A DNA stretch of 64,000 bases from Diploptera punctata (GCA_030220185.1 JASPKZ010007541.1:1185501-1249500); one strand, 5' to 3'. Counted from the first letter of the stretch, positions 20,335 to 31,891 are shown. Notes: generated from the sequence alone by a model not told the origin. A program made the numbers and translations.

Positions 20335-21230
20335 TCTAATATATAAAAATGAATGTATGTTTGTGTTTGATTGTTTGTTTGTTCGAACTTTATGCGCGGT
20401 CATACCGTTGATCCGATTCTGATGGGGCTTATTGCAAAATGTTCACGAGATTCCAGGAATGGCTATAGGCTATAGTAGAGTTGTGATTGTCAACTCCTAA
20501 ACCATTTAAAAATAGTCCTTTGTAGTGGAAAACGTGAGGAAAGTAGCTCTTTGAACGTTTAAATGGCTTACGCTGCCTGAACCATAACAAATACACAAAA
20601 TTGAATATCTCAAAAAGCTCTACAAAGATGTCCTCGACAAGAACATGTTTATCTCTTATGGATAACTCACAATAACCATTTTGTATTTCATTGATGCCAA
20701 GAAGATCGAGACAAGTACGTAGATTCCTGTGCAAAGCATAGCAGCACATGACGGATATTCTTTTAAGGATAACTCACAATAACGAATTTTGTCTTTTACT
20801 CATTTATGCCAAGAAGATCGAGATAATTAGATCTCCGGGCAACACCGGGCAATCAGCACGGGGAATCTTAAAAAATTACGCTATACAGGTATGATTATTT
20901 TTCATTTTACTTATTCAACAAATCATAAGAATTATAATATTTTTTGTCTTTCAACTCATTTATGCCAAGAAGATCGCAATGAGTAAATTCCCGGACAACG
21001 CCGGGTAAACAGCACGGGGTATCTAAAAATAACTATGATATATATTTGTCCTGTCACTTATTTAACTAAACATAAAACACATTAATTTTCGTATTTCAGC
21101 TTATTTATATCAAGAAGATCGGGATAAGTAGATATTTAAACTAATTTTTCTTCTACTTATTCAACTAAACATAAAAGCACATTAATTTTCATTTATTTAG
21201 GCGTAGCAGCGCACGCCGGATATTAGCTAG
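20335..21230 (+). mobile_element. Helitron H1, complete non-autonomous copy
   Basis: It starts TCTAATATATAAAAATG after an A and ends ATATTAGCTAG before a T. A 3' hairpin GGCGTAGCAGCGCACGCC lies about 12 bases from the end. The body has several degenerate modules of the type GATCGGGATAAGTAGATTCC followed by GGGCAACGCCGGGTAATCAG. No Rep/helicase coding capacity. At 896 bp it is the best-preserved copy of this family in the window. Confidence 0.85.
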
Positions 21231-22317
21231 TATTCGATAAAATGTTGAAAATATACAAACTAATTGGCGATGAATTTAATGATATTTTCAGGATCATTCC
21301 TTTACATAATTTAGAAATAATTACAATATTGTATATGAAGGGTACAGGAAAAATGTATAAGTCACTTTTTTCTTGAAATCTACAAAACGCACTTTTTGTT
21401 GAATAACATCCATACTTCCTTACAAGTTACCAACTTTGAAGATAAATAAATAGACGGCTAAACTGTATAATTTTACTGTTTCACACGACTGCATGATATT
21501 TCCCTTCTTAGAGAATATAATGACACCTCAACGCCATACAGTGACTTGGCCTGGTTCTTTCTTTTTACCGTTCATTTAATTTTGTTTTTTCTTCGAAATA
21601 TCCGACGTGATTATCTTAATGCCAACATGATTTTATTTCTCCAGAGAAAATACAACTATTGACATTTAATGGGGGAACCTATACCTTGTCATTAAGAATA
21701 TGGCATATTTCAATTTTTTCAACAACAATGCTGGTTACAGAAATGACATTTGGTATGTGATATCTATATTACATTGTGAGCATGTTTGTGTACTTAGTAC
21801 AATCTAACTTCAGCCGTTATGGTTAATTAAATATTCAAAATGTCAGCTGAAAATGTTGCATTGTCTTGCCGTTTTCCCTGATAATTTTCCTAAATTTCAA
21901 TATATTTAATGATTCGTATTTTATCTTACTCATTAATGTTGTAGCTACAAACTATACTACAATTGTTTAATTATAAAAAGTATATATATTATATTTTTCA
22001 TTTTAAATTGATGCATACTCATTTTTGTTAAAATTTGCATTTAAAATACTTTCTTAAATAAAATACAACCGGTACATTACTAATTGTAGTATATATTGTT
22101 CGCCTCTGTAAATTACACTCTGTAAACACAAAATTTCGTCTCTCAATATTTTGAAACTTTCGGAGTTATCGGGAAACTGTATTGAGAAAATTAAATTACG
22201 GAAAACAAGCGATAAACTTACACCGAAGATGTAGATACTTCAAAATAAAGGGCTCACTCGAGTGACAGCATTGCACATTTTTAAACATAACTCGAAACGT
22301 AATAGAGATATCAATGA
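21231..22317. other. Unassigned AT-rich region, no feature seen
   Basis: No ORF, repeat or RNA signature that I can support was found. Confidence 0.4.
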
Positions 22318-22990
22318 CTATTTAACTCATGCCCCAAATGGGGAGTCAATGCCCAATCACGTTTCAATGATTTCTGTATTACAACCAATCAGAGACGTGT
22401 TTCACGAAATAATTATCAACGTTAGGATTATCATATATTAAGCAAAGCTCCTCCTTTTTAATATTCTGAACAGGTCTGACCGTTATTTTGCAGTGACTGA
22501 GCCTATAACAAATACGGCTACCAGATTGTTATATAATAGTGCTTACATGTCAAACATTTGTAGCAATTTGATTTCCCCCAAAAAAAGAAAACCACTGTTT
22601 GCACTTCTTAAATGTATACGACATCAAAAATGAATTAATATACAGATTGATGTGTTTCATTTTTTCTCCACTAGAGAGCATTCTTACAATATTGCGTTCC
22701 TTTGGCAATAAATAGTATGATCTGGTTGCAGTGATAAACAAAAAGAAGCAGTAGAAAGCGTAGGCTACCTATCGTTTCTCAGTTAGTTTTCAACATCACC
22801 GTTTACTTTAAATATAAAAATATTTTAAATAACTGTAGTTAAATAATGTTTTGAGTAACAGCTTTTTTCTATTCGTTAAAATAGTCCTAACAAATGCCCC
22901 TCTTGATTTGCCAAATTCTCTAGATAATTCACTCCTCACTTCGTGATCGTGAATTATCGTAATTTTGGAAATCACTCGTGGCATTACTTA
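22318..22990 (+). mobile_element. TGA-flanked element, copy C
   Basis: Begins CTATTTAACTCATGCCCC, ends GGCATTACTTA, with TGA on both sides (22315-22317 and 22991-22993). The 3' hairpin is present but has small losses (AGATAATTCAC / GTGAATTATC). Confidence 0.82.
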
Positions 22991-23095
22991 TGAAATCGAT
23001 CCACTAATCTAAAGATGACGTTTCAATCTAAATGAAGAAAAATTGAAAAATTACTTTTCTGACCCTCAAAAGTGTAGGTCCCCCCCTTAAACATT

Positions 23096-25256
23096 TACGG
23101 AAATATAATGATACTGTACATCAACTATGTCCAGACTTCAAAAAGGCATACGATTCAATTAAGAGGGAGAAGTTATTATAGTATCCTGCTGGAATTGGAA
23201 TTCCTAAAAACTTAGTTAGATTTATACGAATGTGTCAAGACGGCAAAAAGAGTAGGGTGCGAGTAGGCAAATAGTTTTCGGATACTTTTGAAATCCACAT
23301 AGGGTTGAAGCTAGGATAGGATATGCACTATCTCCTCTACTATTTAATTTTGTACTAGAGTATACCATAAAATCTTTAGAGGATGAAGAAGGTCTACAAC
23401 TCAATGGTAGTTTATGCTGACTATTTAACTCATGCCCCAAATGGGAGTCAATGACGAGCCATGTAAAATGATTTTTGACTTACAACTAATCACAGTCGTG
23501 TTTCTCTTAGATTTTACCAACCAAAGTTTATCATAATAAAGAAAGCACCTCCTTTTTAACATTATGAATAGGTCATAGTATTATTTTGCAGTGACTGACT
23601 CCCCAAGAAATAGGACTAGCAGATTGTATATATATAGAGCATGAATGTCAATACATACCGCATGCGGGAGTTAATATAAACACATTTGTAGCAATCGATT
23701 ATACCACCAAAAAACGAAACCACTGTTTGCTCTTTCTTAAATGTATTTTTTCCCAGAAAAATATAATTGTCATATTTACATCATATGACATCAGAAATGA
23801 ATTAATATACAGTTTGATATATGTCATGTTTTCTCCACTAGAGTGCATCTTACAATATTGCGTTCCTTTGGCAATAAATAATATGATCTGGTTGCAGTGA
23901 CGAACAAAAGAAGCAAATGAAGCGTACCAATCGTTTCTCATTTGTTTTCAAACATCTCCGTTTACATTAAATACATAAATATTTTAAAATAACTATATTT
24001 AAATAATGATTTGTGAGTAAACAGCTTAATTTTATTCGTTAAATAGTCCTAACAAATGCCATTCTTGATTTCCAAATTCTCTAGATAAATTTGGAAATCA
24101 CTCGTGGCATTACTTATGATGATGTGGTACTATTGGGGGAGAGCGAGGAGATACTAAAGGTCAACAAGCACACACTGTTGAGTAACACTAAGAAATTGGA
24201 ACTGGAAGTAAATATCAATAAAACTAAATATATGGCCACACATAAATTTTATATTATATAATGGAAATGGACAGCCAATGACAAATGGGGGACATTTTTA
24301 AGGAAGTGGCTGAATTTAAAAATATCTAGGAACAATAATCACAAATAGATGTGGGCTCTTAACTATTCAGACAGAAGGAAAATACGAGTAGAAGTGCAGA
24401 AATGAAGTTCCTACGTTCAGTAGCGGGTGTGACAATTTTGGACAAGAAAAAGAAGTGAGGATATTAGGAAGGACTTAAATATTTTTAATTTAACAAATAG
24501 AATTGACAACATGAGAAACAACTGGTATGAACATGTCAAGAGAATGCCCACAGATAGAATCCCTCAACTGTTTCTAAAGTACAAACCAATAGGACATAGA
24601 AATGTTGATCGCCCATTTACTAGATGGGAGGATTCATTAAATCCCACATGATGTGAAAACAGGTCAAAAGGCCTAATTTCATGAAGCAGAATAAGAGAGA
24701 AGAAGGAATGAGATGCACAAAGAAATTAAACATAGGCTCAATTCTGGAAATGCATGCTATTATGCATTACATAATACTATATAATTGACGGTCAACTCCT
24801 TTCAAAAGACGTTAAACTGATAATATATCAAACTAATATTCTACCAGTTACATTATTTGGATGCCGACATATGGACTCTTACTTTAAGGGAGGAAAGGAG
24901 ATTCCCAGTTTTTTGAGAACAAAGTTCTTAGGAAGTTTTTTGGACCAAAGAGAGATGGACAGATAGGTGAATGGAGGAGACTGCATAACAGTGAACTACA
25001 TGGTCTTTATATGAAGCCAGATATAATTAGAAGAGTTAAGTCTCATAGACTGCGATGGACAGGAAATAAGGCACGAATGGTTAATGAAAGACTTTCATGG
25101 ATCCTTCTTGTGGGAAAACTCTCAGTTGGTAGGCCAAGAATGAGATGATTTGGGGGAAGTAGATTATACAGGTAATGATTGGAAAATATTAGCTCAGGAT
25201 AGGAATGTATGGAGAGCTTATGTCCGTGCGGCCATAAATCTACGAATTCGATAGTG
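23096..25256 (+). pseudogene. LINE-2 RT relic, split by TGA-flanked copy D
   Basis: Before the insertion the frame gives CPDFKKAYDSIKREKLL and ends VVYAD; after it the text resumes DDVVLLGESEEILK, so the catalytic Y/F-A-D-D box is interrupted between its bases. Further on come INKTKYMATH, a YLGT-like region, LFGC.HMDSYFKG, and near 25030-25250 a RLRW.G..ARM region and the family 3' end (GTGCGGCCATAAATCTACG, GCCATTGAGT). A block near 24365-24620 (RSRSAEMKFLRSVAGVT-like, VKRMPTDRIPQLFLKYKP) comes from a different LINE C-terminus, so this is a composite of at least two LINE pieces. Many frame breaks. Confidence 0.78.
23421..24116 (+). mobile_element. TGA-flanked element, copy D, inside a LINE
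   Basis: Begins CTATTTAACTCATGCCCC and ends GGCATTACTTA, with TGA at 23418-23420 and 24117-24119. Removing the element plus one TGA restores the RT codons for A-D-D-V-V. In this copy the hairpin loop region is deleted, leaving AGATAAATTTGGAAATCACTC. Confidence 0.85.
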
Positions 25257-25748
25257 CCATTGAGTTAGTTAATTATATAAATATTTATTATATAATAATG
25301 TTTGTTTAAATTATATGGTATTTTTTATTTAAAATTTAAGTAGAACTCCTATGACATGTTAAATATTCTTATTATATTACAAATTTTATTAAATGTATGG
25401 TTTAAATCGAGGTCTGGATTCAGAAAGTATTTTTTCGATTAGCTAATACGTCTTAAGAATGTAAAAAAAAAGGTTAATTTAAAATTTACAAAATACATAT
25501 TAAAAAATATAATCAATTCTCAAACTAAGGCCCTAGCCTTGGTGAATGTAATTTTTAACACATGGGTTCCATAATCAAATGAATTAGTAGTTTGTACACT
25601 ATGTTTGAGCGCGCAAACATCAAAGCTGAAATTGATTAGATATTAATTTGATCCTGTGGAGATATATTTACGTCATAGCTTACTTGTAATTTGCTGGATC
25701 ATAAAGGTGAAGTATCGACTCTGGAGAACTTTTAGTTTTCAGGATATA
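25257..25748. other. Unassigned AT-rich region, no feature seen
   Basis: No supported feature. Confidence 0.4.
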
Positions 25749-26442
25749 CAACGTGTCCACAAATATAGTATCATACTTTAAACTACTACTACGTCGCTTT
25801 GGATAATCGTATATAAATGCAATAGGTGACAATCAAAAGAGAAACTCAAAAAGTTTGTGCGTGTTAACAATGTCAACAATGGAGAATAATGGACGACAAT
25901 ACAGAAACTAAACTAAATTTAATCATGTTTTTGTGGTCGATATGGGTTCATTGTTGAATATTTAGCAGACAAGATGTCTGCAGCGTCACTCCTGAGGGAC
26001 ACATTCAATGTCTATGTGGTATAGCAAAAACGTTTTGAGTTTTTCTGCTGATTGTCACCAATTTCATTTAGATACGATTATCCAAAACGACACCAGATAT
26101 AATAAGAACAGTTAAGTCTCGTAGACTGCGATGGGCAGGACATGTTGCACGTATGGGGAATGAAAGACTTGCATGGAAGGTTCTTGTAGGAAAGCCAGAG
26201 GGAAAACGCCCAGTTGGTAGACCAAGAATGAGGTGGGAGAATAACATTAACTATGATTTTGAGGGAAGTAGATTATACAGGGAATGATTGGAAAGTATTA
26301 GCTCAGGATAGGGATGTATGGAGAGCGTATGTCCGCGCGGCCATGAACCTACGGGTTCGATAGTGCCAGTGAGTAAGTAAGTAAGTATCCAAAACGACGT
26401 AGTAGTAGTTTAAAGTATGGTACTGTGTTTGTGGACACGGTG
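25749..26442. mobile_element. Tc1/mariner-like MITE M1, split by a LINE tail
   Basis: Terminal inverted repeats of about 55 bases (ACA.CGTGTCCACAAATAT, then ACTTTAAACTACTACTACG) are flanked by TA on both sides. Without the inserted LINE piece at 26092-26385 it is about 390 bp, close to the intact copy M2 at 34.5 kb. No transposase remains. Confidence 0.85.
26092..26385 (+). mobile_element. LINE-2 3' end inserted in MITE M1
   Basis: It encodes SRRLRWAGHVARMGNERLAW and RPVGRPRMRWEN, then CGCGCGGCCATGAACCTACG and GCCAGTGAG followed by a GTAA tetranucleotide tail. Perfect 13-base TSDs, TATCCAAAACGAC, are at 26079-26091 and 26386-26398. This fixes the true 3' end of LINE-2. Confidence 0.92.
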
Positions 26443-26794
26443 TATAATGTTTTTTCTCATCTTCATTATTGTTTTAACGTGCTGTTATTTACACATGTCT
26501 GGAAGATTTCCTTGGCTGCACTTACTTATGAGAAGATTATATTGCACAGTGTTACAAAATCATTAATTATATGCTGGAGGCGTTGATGAGTGCAGTATAA
26601 TCTCGCGCTAACAAGCACAAAACATCAGGTAACTAGATACCCTGAATTTCAGTGGCGGCTTGTGTTAAATTCAGTTTTCTGAGAGTCTTATCATACTAAA
26701 CATTTTACTCAAAAATTTGCTCTTGTATTTTGAAATGAGCACGAGAATTTCTTCGAAAAGAAATATGCACAGAAGTTGATCTGATGATGGGCAT
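26443..26794. other. Unassigned, no feature seen
   Basis: No supported feature. Confidence 0.4.
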
Positions 26795-27425
26795 GACCAG
26801 TGAAATAAAAGTAAAAACACAAAATGGTGTATTTCAACGCGAGGTTGGTAAGTTGTTTTTACAGAATCGAGGAAAATGTTTAAAAACCGAGCGACAGCGA
26901 GGTTTTCAATTTCCGAGGTTCAGTAAAACACTTTACAAACGTGGGTTGTACATTTTTTTCACGATAGTGTTTTCAAAATAATAAATAATAGTACAATAGT
27001 AACATCTTTATTGGAAATGTTTGTTTTCATTATAAACAACTGACTACGTTAACAGTGTGGCCAATGTGTATTAATTGAAGCAACAACAGGCCGCGAGACC
27101 AACTTAGTGATAAAATGTCGGCAAGTACGTATTTATTGTTTTATATTGTTTCAGATAATGTTCAGTTCATTTAAAATGCAGTGATTTGTTTCGTATAATG
27201 TATATTAACACCACCTCTTGGATATTTTTTGTATATATATTTTATGTAGTATACATAAAGGACAGTGGTTTTACTTCCCACATGCGTGTTTGTAATATTA
27301 CAGTATAGTTATTTTATTGTAGTACAGTTACTTAGGTTGGCAACTCCGAAATATAGGATGTTGAACTTTCAATCATTGCTATAAGTACGACAAAACGCAC
27401 CATCGCGCAAAAAGCATTTTTCATC
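26795..27425 (+). repeat. Large repeat R, arm 1
   Basis: This segment is the reverse complement of 28540-29150 and of the copy at 59868-60945. Shared strings include CGCTCG.TTTTTAAAC, TTTTGAAAACAC, GGACAGTGGTTTTACTTCCC and TTAGGTTGGCAACTCCGAAAT. There is no convincing coding frame. Family unknown. Confidence 0.75.
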
Positions 27426-27597
27426 CTGCCACACTTTATCCTGTGTTTAGGAGTCAGGGCAATACAACTCGACTAATGAAACTTCTTATATTTTAAGGGG
27501 ATGGGTGTCATAGGAAATAGACATACATGAATTTCAGAAAAAATAATGCCATGCTGTAAAAAGGGCAAGTGATTTATAACATTATAAAGTACACATC

Positions 27598-27775
27598 ATC
27601 CGGCCATCATTATCATCCTTATCATTATCATCATCCTTCACAGGTGTGAAAAGCAACGGGAAGCAACCACACCTACAATTCCCTAGTAAAGTTACAAAGC
27701 ATATCATGGAAATGCTATGATTGCAGTGAAAGACCTGACCTCGGGCAGAATTACTAGAGACGGATGGATAATGTA
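27598..27775 (+). mobile_element. SINE-B copy 4, 5' truncated
   Basis: It contains only the ATC-rich centre and the common 3' module (GGGAAGCAACCACACCTAC, GGGCAGAATTACTAGAGACG, GGATGG). The tRNA-like head is missing. It lies in the space between the two arms of repeat R. Confidence 0.85.
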
Positions 27776-27829
27776 CACAGAAATACAGTATGCAGTAGTA
27801 AAAAAGTATTGGTATTTTTTTTTTCCTCG

Positions 27830-28225
27830 CACGGGAACTGTCAACCATTGCATGCCGGAAAACATACCTTGAATTTTCTCCTAGATAAGTATTCTGATGT
27901 ACCAAGGCCTTATAAAAACAGCCGTTTTTAACTGCAAGATATTAAAATCCAGCGGAAAATATATTATTTAAAATATAGGGAAGAAATACAACAGAATTGG
28001 TAGATTGGATAAGCCTCATTACCTGCCGTCCACGACGCGTCGCGCCTCGCCTCACTCCCCTTTTTAATGATGCAGGGAGTCCATGTTCTCCGTAGAATAG
28101 GTTGACATAGCTGGATTCTGTTTTCGATTCCTGTGCCTTGCAGTTAAAAGGGCTGTTTTTTTTATTTCTCTGGGAAAAAATATAAGGTAGGTTTCTACTT
28201 GTAATGGTTGGCAATTCACTGGCCA
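27830..28225. mobile_element. Foldback element FB2, copy 2
   Basis: Arms at about 27835-27945 and 28135-28222 are inverted: GTCAACCATTGCATGCC.., TACCTTGA.ATTTTCTCC and AACAGCCGTTTTTAACTGC appear reversed on the right. The centre shares ATTGGTAGATTGGATAAGCC, in opposite orientation, with 9370-9395 of copy 1. The 94-codon minus ORF over it is a by-product. Confidence 0.6.
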
Positions 28226-28539
28226 ATAATACTTATACAACAAATTGTAATTCAGTATATTTTAACTACACAATGGTAGAGTCAACATAATAATAATCAA
28301 CAGAAATAAATGGTAATAAGTGAATAAATATATAAGGAGATTATTATTCCCTGAACAAAAAATATTTACGGACACTCTCTTATAAAGGAAAAAGAATCTT
28401 AATTTCATTTTTTGTAGGAAGACTATCTGCTTTAATAATGTACTCAGGTCTGACAGGCATCAAATCTACTAGTTTCTTAGTCACACCTCAACTTATTTTT
28501 TCCAATCTACTCTTAAATTTTAAAATAGCTCTTTTGCGC
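28226..28539. other. Unassigned, no feature seen
   Basis: No supported feature. Confidence 0.4.
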
Positions 28540-29150
28540 CATAGTGCGTTTTGTCGTACTTACAGCAATGGCGATCATGATTAAAAGTTTAACTTACTAC
28601 ATTTCGGGGTTGGCAACCTAAATAACTGTACTGTAATATTCTATATTACAAACCTCGTGCGGGAAGTAAAACCACTGCCCTTTATATATAGAATAGAATA
28701 GAATAGAATAGATTTATTTAGCCTGGTACGTACGATGTATATACAAAAATATATCCAAAAGGTAGTGTTAATATACATTATACGAAACAAATCACTGCAT
28801 TTTAAATGAACTGAACTTTATTTCAAACAATATAAAACGATAAATACGTACTTGCCGACATTTTATCACTCACTGGTGTCACGGCCTCTTGTAGTCTCAA
28901 ATAATAAACACTGCCCACACTGTTAATGTTAGTTGTTTCTAATGAACGCAAATATTTCCGACAAAGATGCTGTTATTTTACTATCATTCATTATTTTGAA
29001 AACACCATCGTGCAAAAAAAATGTACACAGCACGTTTGTGAAGTGTTTTGCAGAATCTCGGAAATTAAAAACCTGGCTATCGCTCGCTTTTTAAACATTT
29101 CCTCCCTTCTGCAAAAACCACTTCCCAAACTCGCAACATAATATACTATT
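28540..29150 (-). repeat. Large repeat R, arm 2 (inverted relative to arm 1)
   Basis: Reverse complement of arm 1 over about 600 bases. It carries an extra segment with five ATAGA units at about 28689-28715. Together the arms span 2.35 kb with 1.1 kb between them. Confidence 0.75.
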
Positions 29151-29713
29151 TCTCAAAGAACGTCACTCTCTTTTGATTATTGTGTCTAATGTATACTAAA
29201 AATGTTCTATGTTATTTTTGTCAATTTATTATCGGGGTGTTTTCAGCTATACCCGATAATTTAAAGTGTTCATATTCTTGACTCTCACGCCATATTATTG
29301 TGGTCCAAATGCTTCCCAAGTTAAACAAAGGAGTAATAGGCACTGCCGTTCAAAAAGGTCGCAGGCAATTCTCTTCTATAACTTCATCTTGGAATGTATA
29401 GGAGTTTTCCAGTCCTAATTTTATAATAGTACTCAGTATATGATGTCGCATGTGTTATATAACCCACTCCTGCCAATGTCCCATCAATGAATACAACGAG
29501 ATCACTAACCTTAGAATGAGACATATACGTCACCATGCTTAACTGTAGTGGTGACACTCTGTATCTCTAGTTCAGTATTAGGCCTTCTACCTATAAACTA
29601 TCATCCATTTGAACAGAACAATTTGAATTTTCTCTCAGCTGAAATAATTACATTTCAAATAATTAATTTATTTGATGTTCCTTAATGAAAATTCATGAGT
29701 ATTAAATAAATAA
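29151..29713. other. Unassigned, no feature seen
   Basis: No supported feature. Confidence 0.4.
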
Positions 29714-29951
29714 ACTATCAAAGTTTTATATGATTTTCATATAAAATAATTTTATTTAACATTCGTTACAACTATTTCATTACATTTTATCTTCATCAGA
29801 CGAATGTCAGATATATCGTTTACTATACGCATAAATAGAAAATTAATTTGTATTTATGACATTCGTCTGATGAGCTACAGTGTATTGAAACAGCTGTTAT
29901 GAATGTTAAATAAAATAAATATTTATGAAAATCATATAAAACGTTTATAGT
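29714..29951. mobile_element. Palindromic element F3 with hammerhead-like motif in each arm
   Basis: A 238-bp imperfect palindrome. Ends read ACTATCAAAGTTTTATATG and, reversed, ACTATAAACGTTTTATATG. Inner arms share TTTTATTTAACATTC and GACATTCGTCTGATGA. ATTAAATAA occurs just outside both ends and may be a TSD, but the flanks are AT-rich and this is weak. It abuts Helitron H2. Confidence 0.7.
29859..29906 (+). ncRNA. Hammerhead-like ribozyme motif, right arm of F3
   Basis: Order: ACATTCGT (stem I), CTGATGA (29867-29873), GCTACAGTGTATT (stem II with one mismatch), GAAA (29887-29890), CAGCTG, TT, ATGAATGT (stem I). The two stem I strands pair over 8 bases with one G-U. Stem III would be two pairs in a monomer, while AACAGCTGTT is fully self-complementary and could pair in a dimer. 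Cleavage would follow GTT. The left arm (29759-29807, minus strand) keeps a perfect 8-bp stem I, CTGATGA, GAAA and a GTA triplet, but its stem II is poor. Confidence 0.55.
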
Positions 29952-30076
29952 TGTATTTATTAAATAACTAGCTAATAACCGGCGTGCGCTGCTACGCCTA
30001 AATAAATAAAAAATAATACGCTTTTAAGTTTAGTTGAATAAGTAAAAGGAAAAATAATTATAAATTTATATTTTTA

Positions 30077-31059
30077 CTACATGGCCCAGCGAACTTCGTA
30101 TCGCCTTTAAATATGTTTACGTTAATTTTTCCGTACTGTTTTGTTGATTGAGATGAATTTATGTTGTCTGCATTCTCAGTATCATCCAATAAGTGTATCA
30201 TAAGGATTATATACATTTATTAATGGAATACTTTGAGGAGGCTTACTAATTTCATTATACTTTGGTTTTTTTCTACGAACCTGTTGGAAGTTTGGATTCT
30301 CATCATCATCAAGAAGTCTCTGTATAGTAATATCATCTTGTGATATATTATAGTCATCTTGTTTTTCATTTAATTGAGGCATGGAGATTGTTTCTGTAAT
30401 ATTAGGCATATTATTATAACTAACAGACTTGCTTACAGTTCTGTTATTCCGTTCCTTAGGACCTTCATATGTTTTTAAATTGACATTCTTCTTAAATGTT
30501 AGATTTATGTCACATAGGCCTATACCAATTTGCGGAAATGCACTTGATATCTTATCATTCATGGTCTCTAGATCTGATTCGCCATATTGTTCAATGTCCC
30601 TTCTCGGTCCAGTTAAATTTAAATTAAGTTGCTGTCTTTCAGCCAGATTACTTAAAACTAATACACACGAAATTAATATTATTATCAATATATTAAAAAT
30701 AAAATAAAACTGAACACACTTAAATTATGAAATAATCAATATTTGTAATTCAATTGAAATTCGCAGTTGCAAAAAAAAGCACAGCCACCTGGATCTCTCT
30801 TTGTTAAATAGTAAACCAATTACCTTACATCCCATCTGTTAGAATCGTATGGAACTCACAGATAATTGTAACTCTTTGTTAAATAAAAAACAAATAATTT
30901 GCAATAAAAATAATGCGACTATAAATTTAGCTATAAACAACCGTAGGTCTCAAGTTGGATCAAACAGCACACAGTGTGCAAAATTTTATTAAAATCGGTT
31001 CAGTAGTTTAGGATTCCATCGCGGACAAACAAAGTAACACGAATTTTTATATATTAAGA
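30077..31059 (-). mobile_element. Nested Helitron-like element H2b
   Basis: Its 5' side on the minus strand reads TCTTAATATATAAAAATTCG after A, followed by GTTTGTCCGCGATGG and ACTGAACCGATTTTAAT, a subterminal region I recognise as common in insect Helitrons. The 3' side near 30080-30105 reads GGCGATACGAAGTTCGC and TGTAG before T. It splits H2. The 3' boundary is less sure. Confidence 0.6.
30182..30688 (-). CDS. Unrecognised 168-codon ORF inside Helitron H2b
   Basis: An open frame for 168 residues that I do not recognise. The N-terminus MIIILISCVLVLSNLAE is hydrophobic and could be a signal peptide or chance. The middle is Asn/Asp/Glu-rich (DDENPNF) and ends with a basic QQVRRKKPKYNE, a string reminiscent of the N-terminus of LINE ORF1 proteins but too short to assign. 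After the stop, a neighbouring frame continues with polar residues, so a frameshift is possible. It may be a gene fragment captured by a Helitron or random AT-rich sequence. Confidence 0.3.
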   Translation of the reverse strand: MIIILISCVLVLSNLAERQQLNLNLTGPRRDIEQYGESDLETMNDKISSAFPQIGIGLCDINLTFKKNVNLKTYEGPKERNNRTVSKSVSYNNMPNITETISMPQLNEKQDDYNISQDDITIQRLLDDDENPNFQQVRRKKPKYNEISKPPQSIPLINVYNPYDTLIG

Positions 31060-31891
31060 TATACCCTGTGCTGATTACCCGGCGTTGCTAGGGAATCTAC
31101 TTATCCCGATCTTCTTGTCATAAATGAGCTCAAATACGAAAATTGTGTTTTATATTTAGCTAAATAGATAAATGGACAAATTTATATCGTAATTATTTTT
31201 AGATACCCCATGATGTTTAGCCGGCGTTGTCCGGGGGATCTACTCACACCGATCTTCTTGGCATAAATGAGCTGAAAGACAAAAATTAATGTAATTCTTA
31301 TGATTAATTTAATAAGTAAAATGAAAAATAATTATTAATGTATATCTTAATTATTTTAAGATTCCCCGTGCTGATTACCCGGTGTTGCCCGAAAATCTAC
31401 TTATCTCGATCTTCTTGGCATAAATGAGCTAAAAGACAAAATTCGTTATTGTGAGTTATCCGTAAAAGAATACCCGCCATGTTCTGCTATGCTTGCACAG
31501 AAATCTACGTACTTGTCTCGATCTTATTGGGATCAATGAAAGACAAAAATGGTTATTGTGAGTTACCCGTAAGAGATAAACACATGCTGTCGCCAACGTT
31601 TTTATAGAGCTTTTGGAGATATTCAATTCTGTGTATATTAATTTTGTGTATTTGTTATGGTGTAGGCAGCATAAGCCATTTAAGCGTCCAAAGAGCTACT
31701 TTTTCACGTTTTCCACTATAAAGGGCGATTTTTAAGGGTGTAGGAGTTGAGTATCATAACTCTCTTATAGCCTATATTCATCCCGAGAATCTTCTAAACA
31801 TTTTGCAGAAAGCCTCATCACAATCGGATCAACAGTATGGCCGCGCATAAAGAACGAATAAACAAACAAACATTCATTTTTATATATTAGA

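Larger units (their letters stand above)
29968..31891 (-). mobile_element. Helitron H2, carrying a nested second Helitron
   Basis: On the minus strand it starts TCTAATATATAAAAATGAATG-like after A and ends GGTTATTAGCTAG before T, with GGCGTAGCAGCGCACGCC near the 3' end. The body has four degenerate modules with GATCGGGATAAGTAGAT and GGGTAATCAGCACGGGG themes. A different Helitron-like unit is inserted at 30077-31059. Confidence 0.8.

Noticed and set aside
27942..28226. 94-codon minus-strand ORF
   Set aside because: It lies wholly in the FB2 foldback and has no conserved counterpart in the other copy.
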